Positions 52,973 to 63,186 of a DNA stretch of 64,000 bases are shown here, piece after piece. Where the stretch lies: NCBI GenBank assembly GCA_018350325.1, contig JAEVLN010000012.1, positions 1,199,991 through 1,263,990 on the forward strand, in the 5' to 3' direction. The DNA comes from Globodera rostochiensis. Taxonomy: Eukaryota > Nematoda > Chromadorea > Rhabditida > Heteroderidae. The translations under genes were made by a program, and so were the position numbers. Under the pieces are notes generated by a model. It saw only the letters and a list, made by a program, of their open reading frames with translations, did no database searches and was not told the origin of the DNA. How positions within the stretch are numbered: the stretch's first letter is position 1; every line of letters begins with the position of its first letter.

Positions 52973-53783
52973 TCACTGCCTTTCGAAAAACCCACATGCC
53001 GCATCTCTTGCAAGTTTCACTGGATCATTTCTATCGACGAACTCATCGATCAGGGCGTTTAATTTGATCATAAAAATTGTGTGCGGCGTCTCAGTTTCAG
53101 ACGACAAATTGTTGTCGTAATTATCCACCCAGACATTAAAATACGCAGCGAAGACTAAAATTTACACTAATGCGAAACATCATCGCCTTTTAAACCAGAG
53201 GTCGTGTCCAGCCCCTTCACAAACTAAAAATTTGGCGAAATTCGCAGTTTTTGGTCTAATTTTCTTAATAAACATTGTTAAAATTCAAAAAATTTGCCCA
53301 GTGTCCGGACAGGTCGCCAATCGAAACCAACAACCCCCACCCCTCCAAAGCAAAGAATTCGCAATTGCTTGAAATTTTTTTAACAAAAATGCAGTAAAAT
53401 GGAAAATGATTACAAGTGTTCCGAATTTTATAATTTCCTTATTTCCAAACCCGAATTGTTGAAAAAACCCACCCCTTAAAAGTTGTGGCAGGCGCGCATT
53501 TGAGCGACGCTTCGCAGCGCGTTCGAAAAACTCAACGGCCTCGACAAAGTCGTGTTGCTTAATTAAAGCTTTACCTATTTTTATTTTCTTGAGGTCCTAC
53601 TATTCGGCGAAGAATTTGTTGGCGAATTAATTCAGCCCTAATCCAGGCCAATTGTTTTTGAACGACAAAGTGATCAAAGTTCACGGAAACCCGAACGAAG
53701 GCCCATCGAGTATTAAAACTGAAGAAGGCAACCATTTCCAAAAGCAATTCATTCGGAAATATTCTTTTTTGGGGATGTTTCAT
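52973..53783 (-). CDS. F-box-like small protein F3 (149 aa)
   Basis: Exons on the minus strand: 53783-53601, 53557-53473, 53154-52973. Total 450 nt in frame. Same plan as F2: MKHPQKRIFPNELLLEMVAF in exon 1, QHDFVEAVEFFERAAKRRSN in exon 2, VFAAYFNVWVDNYDNN in exon 3, ending CGFFERQ-stop. Intron 2 is 318 bases and has no MITE. A possible extra small exon (about 53226-53196, FVKGLDTTS) would align with the LDTITM of F1. Function inferred only from F-box resemblance. Confidence 0.6.
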
Positions 53784-54210
53784 TGTTTTAGGAAGGAGAA
53801 ACGGTTGGAATTTATGCACAAATGTTGGGCGGCGTATAAAATTGAGTGCCCTACCCCCTTTATGCATCATTGTGCCCTTCAATTATATAAAAAAATCGGT
53901 TGAGGTCATGGGAAACACTTCAGTTTCTGAATAGAGCCCATCAACAATTCGGCCTTAGTAGGTAGTCGAAGAATGTTGTTTAGGTCCAATAATGATTATT
54001 ATTTGTTGACAAAGAAAAAATTGAATCATTGCAAGTCAACCCCAAAAATTGGGACAATAATTTTTTTAATGATCGGAAAATAAAAAAAACAATAAATTCA
54101 GCGTATGTGTACAAAATGCGGATCGTCTCAGTTCGGCGCGACCGGTCGGCGCGATTTTTTCGGCGCCGACAAAAATTAATTTGAATTAGCGCAAATGAGC
54201 TTCGGCTCAG

Positions 54211-54229
54211 GCCTAAGCCTAAGCCTAAC
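54211..54229. repeat. Interstitial telomere-like repeat (GCCTAA)x3, second copy
   Basis: Same GCCTAAGCCTAAGCCTAAC context as 52000, part of the duplicated 740-base block. Confidence 0.75.
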
Positions 54230-54430
54230 GAACCCCAAACCAGGGGGCCAAACAGAAGTGGGCTCCAACATTTCGAGCCTAAATTTGGGAGAAAAGTTTA
54301 AAAATTTTTTGTTGTTGGAAAATTTGGCAAAAACTTGCACTGAACAGAACTGATCAACCAAATTCAGTGATCAGACCTATGGCTTATCCTCAAATGATTT
54401 GATTTGGTCTGATCCAATTTAATGAAGGAA

Positions 54431-54838
54431 TCAAATCATTCCAAAATTTAAAGAACTCTCTGATCCGATCAGTTTTAAAAAATGCGCAATTCCATTCATG
54501 TCACCGCATGCCTTCAGGGCATTTGTGTGCAAATTGTTGTCATCATCCTGCTCCGTTTGCTCCTCACTGCTGAGTGTTCGCATTTCGTCGCTCACAAAGT
54601 TGAACAGGAGGCTGTCCCTCTCGTTGCTGTACCACACGACGCCAAATTGTTTTGAATTTGTGTGTTTAAACATAAATTCATTTCTTTTCTTGGCACCTCG
54701 TCGACACCAATTCGGTGGAGGCGCCGTTGAATGCATGCACAAATTGGCACAATTGACGAAGGCACCGGATGCGCTAAACGGAAGTTGGTACGTCGACGAC
54801 GTCGAGCCGTCCGCTGCGCTCAGCGGGGGATGTCTAAG
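54431..54838 (-). other. Open reading frame of uncertain status
   Basis: The minus strand stays open (HPPLSAADGSTSSTYQLPF, then NERDSLLFNFVSDEMR) and ends at 54431. Canonical-looking signals (acceptor AATTTTTAG near 54842, donor GTGAGC near 54592) hint at several exons, but I cannot make a frame-consistent join to the exon at 54869-55120. No family recognised. Confidence 0.3.
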
Positions 54839-54868
54839 ACTAAAAATTGGAAAAAATGGGAAATTTAC

Positions 54869-55120
54869 CGACGGCGGTGAAAAGGACGCAGAAAGAGGTG
54901 AAAGCAAAAAGGCAGCCGCCACAGGCGACGGCAACAGCAACGACAGACGAAACAACGACGACGGCGAGCAATTGTTGTTGCCGTACTGCTCCGTGTTGAT
55001 GATGATCATCACCACCACCCTCTTGACATGCGTCTAGCTCGCTGTTGTTGTCGTCGTCGTCCTGCTCAAGCAGTTCAATGTCCTGCTCATCCAGCAGACC
55101 ACGCTCCACGACACCATGTC
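54869..55120 (-). other. Putative exon of a membrane protein (acidic segment plus hydrophobic span)
   Basis: Minus-strand frame VVERGLLDEQDIELLEQD followed by DDDNNSELDACQ, a His/Gln-rich linker and a strongly hydrophobic stretch (LLAVVVVSSVVAVAVACGG, then CLFAFTSFCVLFTAV), ending at a GTAAAT donor (54868). It looks like the C-terminal membrane part of a protein whose upstream exon lies in the adjoining 374-bp repeat. Family unknown. Confidence 0.35.
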
Positions 55121-55494
55121 CGTGATGCCCGGACCGGCTTTGGGGGTGGGGGCTTGGGGAATGCTGTCAATGGCCCGAAGAATGGAAGTCCGCAATGGAT
55201 CAATTCTTTATTGAAGGGCGAAGTAAATATATAAAAAGGGGAGTCGAAGGCGAGGAGAGAAAGTCGACAGAATTGCCGTTGGAGGATAAATATAGAATAA
55301 GAATGAAGAATGTGAATTGAATGGGGAAATCGCACAAAAGAGGGCGGAGAAATGACAAATATGGAAACGGCAATCGATAATTGGAAATCGTTGCAATATA
55401 TTTGCATTTGAATGTGAGGGCGATCGGGCACATCACTACATCCCCCGCACCTGTCAGCCAGTGTCCTCACTGGGCGATCAGCGCCGCGCGACGT
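55121..55494. repeat. 374-bp direct repeat, left copy
   Basis: Matches 57445-57818 in every stretch compared, with no length difference (constant offset 2,324). Contains TATATAAAAAGGGG on plus and AATAAAG on minus. Its minus strand also holds an exon-like frame (ILRAIDSIPQAPTPKAGPGI). See the finding on this pair. Confidence 0.95.
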
Positions 55495-57337
55495 CCCCCT
55501 CGCCCCAGTTGTTGAGCTCCTGCGAAACGGCGATGAGACGGCAGCGGCGTGGCCGAGTGTTGGCGTGACAAACTGAAATTGAAATGAGGGGGGCGGAATG
55601 GGGTGGCACATTATGGCAACAGCTGAAACGGCTTGAAGCCACTTCTTCAGTTCGTATACAAATCGGTCCAAATTTGTTTGGGTTTTGGCCTTTTTGACGT
55701 GGGAATACCGAAATTTTGAGGTGGATCTCGACTGGTCGAGAAGTGGACGATTTGAATGAAAATTTTGGTAGAGAGGTCGATGTTTGGGTGCCTTTTTGCC
55801 TGACTATGAGTTGTTTCGGAGTTTTCCGAACGTGATTGAATTGGTAGCGATAGTTTTTCCCGAATTTTTGGACTACATATGCATTGAAATTTACTGGAAA
55901 TTTGATAGAATTTAGAGGAATTGGTGGATGTGAACAAGGCCGCCGGTCGAATTTTAGTGAATTCAGGGGGATGGGTGACTGATTTGTTTTGGCTAGTGGT
56001 GCTTTATCGATTCGCTGCTGCCCTGGCGAAATTTCTTTTCTCTTTTCAGAACTGATTGTTTTTTCCTTGCCAATCTTCACGTCCAACCTTTCCCTCAAAA
56101 TTTCTTTTTCCGGAACCTTCACTACAATTTCCTGCCTCTGCTCCTCCTTTTCCTTTCCTTTCAAAGTCCAATCCACATTCGCTTCTTCGATTCGCGGCTC
56201 CGGAATTTTGTCCGGTGATCCTTCGAATTTTTTGTTCACCTCGGGGTATAAATGGCTATCGACGTTCTTGTTCAACTCGCGACACGGAATAACGCTAAAA
56301 GTTGACAAGCGTACTGGATCGGCCGAGTGTAAAGCCGTTAGGTCCTTTCCGGATGGACATGCAGTCAAAGAATTCGGGTTATGGAGATGACGGGGCTCAG
56401 ATAGTTGGTCTTTCCTTGGGAGTAAATTTTCGCCGTCTGAGCAACTCTCCATGTTCCAATTCGGCTGCCGATCTTCCTCAATTCTTTTTCTCACACCTCT
56501 CCCTTCTCTGACCTTGTTCAACCTTTGCGGCATTCCGTATGGATCTGCCGAATTTTCTCTGCCATTTGCCGGACGAAAATTTTGGTTAGGTGCTCGGTAC
56601 CGATTCACCTTTTTGTCTCGCCCATCTGCAGTCCATTCTCTTCTCGGAGCGTTTTGGGGTTGGGTCGGGTATTCCGAAGTTTCGCGGGGAGTTTGGTGGG
56701 AATGGGAATTTGGTTGGTTCAAAGCCAAAAGATACGCCAGGTACACATTCGATTCGTCGTCCCCGTACCGGTTAACGACTTGCTTTAGAGCCTTTCGAAA
56801 ATTTGGATGCTCTTCTGCCTCAAAACTGTGTACTGGGTTGTTTCCTTTCCTCTCTTCAAACTGATATCGGTCGTTTCCGTGTCGGTCAACGACTTTGTTT
56901 TGAGAGAATTGAAAATTTTGGTCTCCTCCGTAATCTTTTGGGTTGAAATTTTGGCCATTTTCGAAAGTTGGTGACTGAAAAACTGTTGGGGGTTGGTCCA
57001 AATTGAAAGGATGTGAGGTATCATTCTGGTGACAGTAATGATTCTCTGAAAAGTTGGCTGAATTCATCATTCCAACATTCTGCTTCCTTTCTTCTCTTTG
57101 AATCATACTCGGGTAGTGGACAGAATTTTCGGGGAATTGGTAAAAATTTTCCGGAAATAGCTGACTTTGGTGAGGGGGGGCGATTCTAGTTTCGTGACGA
57201 GCAGAAGTTTTCTGGGTTTGATTCGAAATGAGGCGATAAGAGTTTTCAGCCCGGTGCCGGTCCTGATTGAACTCTGAATACTCCACCAAATTCTCGGGTT
57301 GATTTTGGGTAATTTGGAGATGGGGAAACAGATACAT
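55478..57337 (-). CDS. Long single-exon ORF, Asn/Gln/Pro/Lys-rich, 619 aa, unknown
   Basis: The longest uninterrupted frame in the window. An acceptor-like TTTTTTACAG lies 3 bases before the ATG (57341 region), suggesting trans-splicing or an upstream exon. Composition is polar and likely disordered, with few hydrophobic segments. A short repeated motif occurs (KVVDRHGNDRYQF and QVVNRYGDDESNV, residues near 150-200), then YLAYLLALNQ. The middle is Lys/Glu-rich (KEKEEQRQEIVVKVPEKEI). The C-terminus (Cys/His-rich CCHNVPPHSAPLISISVCH) has no clear zinc knuckle. No protease, RT or integrase motif. The stop lies 16 bases inside the left 374-bp repeat. It could be a host gene or the gag-like ORF of a non-autonomous LTR element. 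Confidence 0.55.
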   Translation of the reverse strand: MYLFPHLQITQNQPENLVEYSEFNQDRHRAENSYRLISNQTQKTSARHETRIAPPHQSQLFPENFYQFPENSVHYPSMIQREERKQNVGMMNSANFSENHYCHQNDTSHPFNLDQPPTVFQSPTFENGQNFNPKDYGGDQNFQFSQNKVVDRHGNDRYQFEERKGNNPVHSFEAEEHPNFRKALKQVVNRYGDDESNVYLAYLLALNQPNSHSHQTPRETSEYPTQPQNAPRREWTADGRDKKVNRYRAPNQNFRPANGRENSADPYGMPQRLNKVREGRGVRKRIEEDRQPNWNMESCSDGENLLPRKDQLSEPRHLHNPNSLTACPSGKDLTALHSADPVRLSTFSVIPCRELNKNVDSHLYPEVNKKFEGSPDKIPEPRIEEANVDWTLKGKEKEEQRQEIVVKVPEKEILRERLDVKIGKEKTISSEKRKEISPGQQRIDKAPLAKTNQSPIPLNSLKFDRRPCSHPPIPLNSIKFPVNFNAYVVQKFGKNYRYQFNHVRKTPKQLIVRQKGTQTSTSLPKFSFKSSTSRPVEIHLKISVFPRQKGQNPNKFGPICIRTEEVASSRFSCCHNVPPHSAPLISISVCHANTRPRRCRLIAVSQELNNWGEGDVARR

Positions 57338-57444
57338 TCTCTGTAAAAAAGTCGTTAATAAAAAAATTTATGCTTCCCGTTGCGTCAGTCGATAGCTGCG
57401 GTTGGTTGTCCCGAAAGGTTGGGGAACGTAAACCGGGAGCGCCA

Positions 57445-57818
57445 CGTGATGCCCGGACCGGCTTTGGGGGTGGGGGCTTGGGGAATGCTGTCAATGGCCC
57501 GAAGAATGGAAGTCCGCAATGGATCAATTCTTTATTGAAGGGCGAAGTAAATATATAAAAAGGGGAGTCGAAGGCGAGGAGAGAAAGTCGACAGAATTGC
57601 CGTTGGAGGATAAATATAGAATAAGAATGAAGAATGTGAATTGAATGGGGAAATCGCACAAAAGAGGGCGGAGAAATGACAAATATGGAAACGGCAATCG
57701 ATAATTGGAAATCGTTGCAATATATTTGCATTTGAATGTGAGGGCGATCGGGCACATCACTACATCCCCCGCACCTGTCAGCCAGTGTCCTCACTGGGCG
57801 ATCAGCGCCGCGCGACGT
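57445..57818. repeat. 374-bp direct repeat, right copy
   Basis: Same length as, and apparently the same sequence as, 55121-55494. On the minus strand it is followed (57444 downward) by TGGCGCTCCCGGTTTACG. Confidence 0.95.
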
Positions 57819-58329
57819 GTCAACAACACGATGATAATATGATTTGATCCTTTTTGAGTTAGGCCACATTAAGTGGAAAAACCCCTCTTTTCTATTAGCA
57901 TTTGTTTATTTTTTTAGAATTTTTAAAAATATCTTTTAATCAATCAATAACTTTTTTTTTAATCAAAAAACGGCGAAATCCATTCTTACAATCTATCGAG
58001 TTCAAACTCTTCTCGGATCACCCGCCAAATCTTGACGAAACTTTTTCGAAATTCTCGATAAGAATTTCAATCGACGAAATTTTGTCAACATCTTCGAGAC
58101 TTGAGATTCTTAACTCCACCAAATTTAGGCAGGAGTAAGAATGGAGCACTAGAGGCACGTGGTTACGAAATATAATCGTTAGTATCCTGTGTTACAAGCT
58201 TTCAAAAACGAAAGAATTTCAATGGTGGGGGATATAATGTCTGACCATACGCTGTCTGTCACTCGATTTTTTAAACAATGAATTTCAGCAAATTTCGAAA
58301 CGATTCTCTGTTATGTATTATCTCTAATC
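57819..58329. other. AT-rich spacer, no gene
   Basis: No ORF or repeat that I can support. Confidence 0.4.
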
Positions 58330-58332
58330 CCA

Positions 58333-58684
58333 GGCAATGCCCCCCATTTGGCATCAATACATCCACGTGAAGAACATCATCCACCGCGACTTGAAGCCGT
58401 CCAACGTGCTGTTGACCACCGAAGACACCGTCAAACTCACCGATTTCGCACTCAGTCGGCAACAGAATGCCGAGAGTCGCGTGTAGACCGTCTGTTTTTC
58501 TGACTAAAAGTAATTAATTTTTGCTAAATTGAATTTTGAAACAGGTCTGGAAAAATTCTGCGCAGATTTGTAGCCCCCCAAAAAATATTTCTCAAAATTT
58601 TAGGTTTTGCGGTACGTCCTATTACATGTCGCCGGAGTTTTGGAGGAGGCCGACGTTTGGTCCCTCGGATACATTCTCTATGGA
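58333..58684 (+). pseudogene. NEK kinase fragment: catalytic loop plus activation segment, damaged
   Basis: 58333-58495 reads ...[20 protein letters not shown] then [11 protein letters not shown], then hits an in-frame TAG where the sister copy (62070) has CAG. The DFG motif is DFA. The next piece (about 58606-58684) matches the activation-loop exon (CGTSYYMSPE), but an internal deletion removes the [12 protein letters not shown] part. Clearly a dead copy of the 61867-62284 exons. Confidence 0.85.
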
Positions 58685-59107
58685 GTGAGTCACACCAAAC
58701 TCTGATCAGTGATCGGTCAGGGCGCTAACCTTTTCATTTTTGAAATCCAGCAATCCTAAAGAATGGGTGTCCCTAATTCATACTTTGTTATTTGAGCTAA
58801 AAAGTTTCAGGGGTACTGATCACGAATCTGAATTCAGATTTTCTCAGATCATTTATTTTGTCTAAGATTTTCATTAATTGATTTTGGTAATAGCGCCCAT
58901 TTTCAAAAAAAAATCTTGTTCAAACGAACTAATTTGGCTTTTTATATATCAGATTCGAATTCTACGCATCAGAAAACCCCGGTTACGACCTTTTTCAATA
59001 TTTTTTGTAAAAATTCGAATTCGTGTCCGGGGTTCGAAATCGGGCGAAATGGAGGTCAAAAATTACCCAAAAATTTTCGGAAAAAATCTTTGGTTACCCA
59101 GCAACAG

Positions 59108-59962
59108 ATGACTTTACGTTCCCCGATTTACGGTGAGAAGGACAACATCAGCTCGCTGGTGCAGAAGATCCGTGACGCTGAATATCCGCCGTTGCCCGAC
59201 CGTTGCTACTACACCGCCCAGCTTGAACTGCTCGTCCGTGAACGAAGTGGTCAAGATGACATTAGCGCCGAGTTGGAGCTGTTTGTTGACGACGAAGTTT
59301 CCTCCGCTGTTGTTGCTGTTGCTGCACAACCGACGCCATTGGAGTGGGGTTTTTTGAGCAGAAATTGGTCGGGGTATTCTTAGCTTTCTGAGCGTAACTT
59401 TTTGAATGGATTCTTCGCAATATATGTAATTTTTGTTTTCTTTAAAAAAAAATAGCAATTTAATTTTCAGTAATTGGCCACCTTCAACACGTCAACAACA
59501 GCTTCACAAACGCTTGAGCAGTGCGGATTTGCCCTTTCCGCCTCCGTCGCCCCAATTCCATCGCTTCCACCCATTTTTGGCCAATCACCATAATCAACAG
59601 AAACAACAACAGGTGTGTGGGTGGGTGGTGCATTTCATCATCATTTAGGCGGGATCTTGAAGGAATTTAAATGTGGACTTGGTCCTCCGATGAATTCTAG
59701 CAGTACAACAATATTTGTGAGTTGCAGGTCATTACCGAGACGAGCAGTGGCGAAGTTGTTGGCCAGCGGGACACCTCCAGTAGCGGTGCCAATGCAACAA
59801 CACCGTCGCTGATGGATTGTTCATTGTGCAGTGCTGCGAGTTCTGTTGGTGGTCTACCGTTGCCGCCGGTGTTATGTCCTACAGCAGTTGCTGGTGAGGA
59901 GTTTTTTGATCAAATTGGACTTGAACTTTTTGCCAAAATTTTGCACTTTTATACCTCCGAAA
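59108..59962 (+). pseudogene. Chimeric block: NEK C-lobe exon fused to srGAP 3' exons
   Basis: 59108 begins after an ACAG acceptor and reads MTLRSPIYGEKDNISSLVQK, then IRDAEYPPLPDRCYYTAQLE, the NEK6/7-type C-lobe (compare ...SPFYGDK...YPPLP...). At about 59240 it switches to srGAP exon sequence (CCGTGAACGAAGTGG). An internal deletion then puts the srGAP frame back in register (DISAELELFVDDEVSSA). The srGAP donor at 59340 and exons matching 44804-45008 and 45124-45289 follow (about 59471-59612 with a deletion, and 59728-59893). At about 59945 it returns to NEK intron sequence. Expression unknown. Confidence 0.8.
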
Positions 59963-60026
59963 AATCATTTGAGTAGTAAAATTTGAAAAAAAAAAACATT
60001 TAAAAAAAATTCTTTTGAAATTGCAG

Positions 60027-60155
60027 CTGACGGAAATAGACATGGACAGTGTGCTTTACCAATCCGTCATCAACGAGGTCAACATTTTCAAGACGCTCAA
60101 TAACCCAAACATCATCAAATCGTTCTACTCCTTCGAGGAACTTTCGCGCTTTTCG
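60027..60155 (+). pseudogene. NEK kinase N-lobe (alpha-C) exon
   Basis: Bounded by TTGCAG and a GTTTGC donor, 43 codons: LTEIDMDSVLYQSVINEVNI then FKTLNNPNIIKSFYSFEE. Typical NEK alpha-C helix with the conserved Glu (NEVNIFK). No glycine-loop exon precedes it, and the hinge exon that should follow is absent before 61867. Confidence 0.8.
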
Positions 60156-61452
60156 GTTTGCTCAATTTTTTAAATAATCACTCCAAATTTTTTTAAGTTT
60201 GTTTAATTCCTCCGATTTTTTTTGAAAATTTCTACCCTTCTGCTGTTTATTTTTTCGTTAAAGTCGTCATTTGCAAATATGAGAAAGGGACGTAACCAAC
60301 AAGGTTCGCGGTTTAAAAAAATCCTTTTTTTGGGCTTTACTCCAAACAATTAGCAAAAAAAGAAACTGGGCAGACGTGGATGGAGCGCCTGGGTCCGGTT
60401 CAACTTGAGTCGGGTCCTTCATAATCTCGATTGCATACTCTTTGAGGACTGAAAAGGGATTATTTAAAATGCTACCTGAAGGGATTAATTTGCTTTTTGT
60501 TGTAATTTTGTGTTTTTGGGTGATTTGGAGGCTAAATTGATTTTTAAATTTTTGATTTTTCGAAAAATATTCGAATTCGGGTCTGGGGTTCGAAATAGAG
60601 TTCAGATTCGGATTCTACGACCCCGAGTACCGCTAGAACAACTTTTTATCCACTTAGAAAAATTTTTTATGTTTTCCAAAAATGGGGGAGACCAGCTTAA
60701 GTATTATCCAATTTTATTGTACGCAAATTGCCTTTGAAAACAAACTTACATTGGCCTTGTCTAGCGAGGGCTCTCTCATCGGTTTTGTCAACGCGTTCCA
60801 TCAACGCATCAAATTTTCGGCAAAAGATGGAATGAGCAGATTCTTTTTCCGAGCTTAAACTTTGGTCGTAAGCATTGGATTCGCCATAATAGGTGGCGAG
60901 ACCTTAAAATTTAAAATACTACAAATATAAACCGAAAAATACACCCACTTTTCAAATGGGTTTCCAGCTGCTCTTTGGTGAGATTCTTTGCGGCTCTTCT
61001 TACATATCCTTTTCCCAGCCCGAAGTTATTGGCCTTAATTAAAATTTATGTTACTACTATTTGGCGACGAGAATTTTACTCGGCGCCCCCCCCCCTAAAA
61101 TCGCTTTTACTCAACTCACACATTGGTGAAGGCGAGTACGTTTGGGCGGCATTTACAGGTTTATGAGCGCAAATAGAAAAAAAAGCAAGATGCAAGCAAT
61201 GGCTTTTTTTGACTGAAGTGATTTTAAATGAATAGTGTTTCGATTAATTTCCGTTTTTTGGTTTCAAATGAATATGACATTGAAAATACTTAATAGTGAA
61301 CCCAGTATTTTGGTGTAAAACAATGCCCTGTGTGTAAGATAATATGAAAGTGAATAAAGATCTCTTGGCGACGAATCGGCAGCGCCGAAAAACAGCGGCG
61401 ACGAATCGGCAGCGCCGAAACAGCGGCGACGAATTGGCGGCGCCGAAAGGGT
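60156..61452. other. Interval with no supported gene; small GC-rich repeats
   Basis: Contains a CGAATTCGGGTCTGGGGTTCG motif near 60570 similar to one near 59010, and a 29-bp tandem repeat GGCGACGAATCGGCAGCGCC at about 61367-61445 (three units). The hinge-encoding NEK exon expected here is not found. Confidence 0.5.
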
Positions 61453-61545
61453 GCAGCACTTGCCCAAGAAGTTGTTCACCCGGCTGAACTGGAGGAGAGG
61501 GACGAAATTCTGCGGGAGGTCATCACAGGCACACTTTTCCAGCAG
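61453..61545 (+). other. Exon-like fragment of unknown origin
   Basis: 31 codons open with coding-like composition (AALAQEVVHPAELEERDEIL then REVITGTLFQQ), ending at CAG/GTTTAT, a good donor. No family recognised; it may be a displaced exon from a third gene caught in the mosaic. Confidence 0.25.
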
Positions 61546-61866
61546 GTTTATTTTGCTCTTGGATGATTTTGTTTGTACTGTAATAGCCCTGTAGCTGCCA
61601 AAAAAAGAAAGGAAATGTTGCCGGATTTCCAAAATTGGAAATTTGTATTTTCCAAAAATGTTCGGTGTCGGCTTCCGACATCGCTAAACCCCTCCCCTCC
61701 CCCGCCCCCATTCCCGAAATGCTAAAAATGGGCAAATTAAAAAAATAAAAACAAGCCCCACCCCATTCTTCAAAACTTCCCAACATTTTTTTGCTAAAAA
61801 CATTTTTAGAACAAAAAAGAATTCGAAATTTGAATTTAAATTAGTCATTTTTAAAACATTTTTCAG

Positions 61867-62284
61867 CGGAAGACCAACGACCACCGGTTGCTGGTGCCGG
61901 AAGCGGACATTTGGCGCGTGTTCACCCAAATTGCGGACGCCGTTCAATACATTCACAAGCAGCACATCATTCATCGCGACTTGAAGCCGCCCAACGTGCT
62001 GTTGACCACCGAAGACACCGTCAAACTCACCAATTTTGGGCTCAGTCGACAACAGAATGCGGGGAGTCGCGTGCAGACCGTCTGTTTTTTTCTGAGTTTT
62101 TTGTTTCAGATTTAATGTGCACATGTTCAATTATTCTCGCGCAAATTTGTAGCCGCACCCAAAAAATGTTTCTCAACATTTTTAGGTTTGCGGTACGCCC
62201 TATTACATGTCGCCGGAGCGCATTCTGGAGGAGTCGTACACGACAAAGTCCGACGTTTGGTCCCTCGGATACATTCTCTATGAA
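61867..62284 (+). pseudogene. NEK kinase catalytic-loop and activation-segment exons (NFG instead of DFG)
   Basis: Two exons, 61867-62079 and 62186-62284, both phase 0. First: RKTNDHRLLVPEADIWRVFT then [40 protein letters not shown]. Second: [20 protein letters not shown] then [13 protein letters not shown]. They match the NIMA-related kinase family (HRDLKPx[18 protein letters not shown]). The metal-binding Asp of DFG is Asn (NFG). The exon that should follow (C-lobe) is replaced by srGAP sequence at 62430. Confidence 0.85.
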
Positions 62285-62429
62285 GTGAGTGAATGTTTCA
62301 TTTCACAAAACTGATTAGTATCGGTTTGGAACCTTTTCATTTTGAAATCCAACAAAAATTACCCAAAAAATGGGATCTGTTTCAAAGATAAACGGTGAAT
62401 TTTATGCAATTCTTTTAGCGTCTAAATGC

Positions 62430-62970
62430 CCACATTTTCTTGAAGATTTGCCCCCTGCTGAACAAATTGCCTCGTGCCACCTATTTGCTGTTGCGCTACC
62501 TGTTCGCTTTCCTCAACCATCTCAGTGAGCTCAGTGACGAGAACATGATGGACCCGTACAATTTGGCCATCTGTTTTGGCCCAACCTTGTTGCCCATTCC
62601 GGAGGGCAAGCACCAGGTAGATCCTCGCTGGAATGAAAAGACCCCAGAGTTCTACTCCCCCATTTTAGGTCTGTTATCAAAATTCCGTGAACGAAGTGAT
62701 CAAGAATCTGATTGTGCACTCGGACGCCATTTTCAACGCGCGTGTGCCCGGCCCGCGTTATGAGAAGTACGCGCTGGAGGCAACGGACGGCGGCGGTACG
62801 CCGGCCGGTGACATCAGCGCCGAGTTGGAGCTGTTCGTTGACTGTCCCCCGCTGCTGTTGTTGTTGCTGCACAACCGACGCCATTGGAGTTGGCTTAGTC
62901 GGGGAATTCTTAGCTTTCGGATCGTAACTTTTGAACGGTTTCTTCGTAGCTTAGCTTCGGAACGAAATTA
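62430..62970 (+). pseudogene. srGAP fragment (RhoGAP core exon and next exon), third copy
   Basis: 62446-62616 is the 171-nt RhoGAP exon (LRYLFAFLNHLSE, DENMMDPYNLAICFGP) with Asp-to-His at its end (GKHQ). 62669-62970 is the next exon, broken after ELELFVD by a deletion/frameshift (TGTCCCCCGCTG). It follows the NEK activation exon where the NEK C-lobe exon should be. The preceding intron is shortened and joined to NEK intron. Confidence 0.85.
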
Positions 62971-63186
62971 GGTAAAATTGCATCACTAAAGAGCGTAGGT
63001 TTCCATGACCTCCAACCCGTCAAAAGGGTTCGTCGTCGTCTGTCCATCAAAGAGTTTTGTTGTATTGTTACATATAATTGATTTGTGCAGATTTATTGTT
63101 ACATATAATTGATTTTTTTGCAGATTTGCACACATTACCTAACCTTAACAGACATTTTTGTATATTTTATTTTCCCGCCCGTCAAA
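62971..63186. other. Short spacer before the NEK 5' copy
   Basis: A 20-base tandem repeat (TTGTTACATATAATTGATTT) occurs twice at about 63065-63118. An acceptor-like TTTTTTGCAG lies at 63122. No gene. Confidence 0.4.

Noticed and set aside
54176..54361. Minus-strand 61-codon ORF near the telomere-like repeat
   Set aside because: It runs through repeated low-complexity sequence and has no counterpart in the duplicated block at 51.9 kb.
55989..56864. Plus-strand ORFs of 61-137 codons within the 619-codon region
   Set aside because: Antisense shadows of the longer minus-strand frame; they lack splice support.
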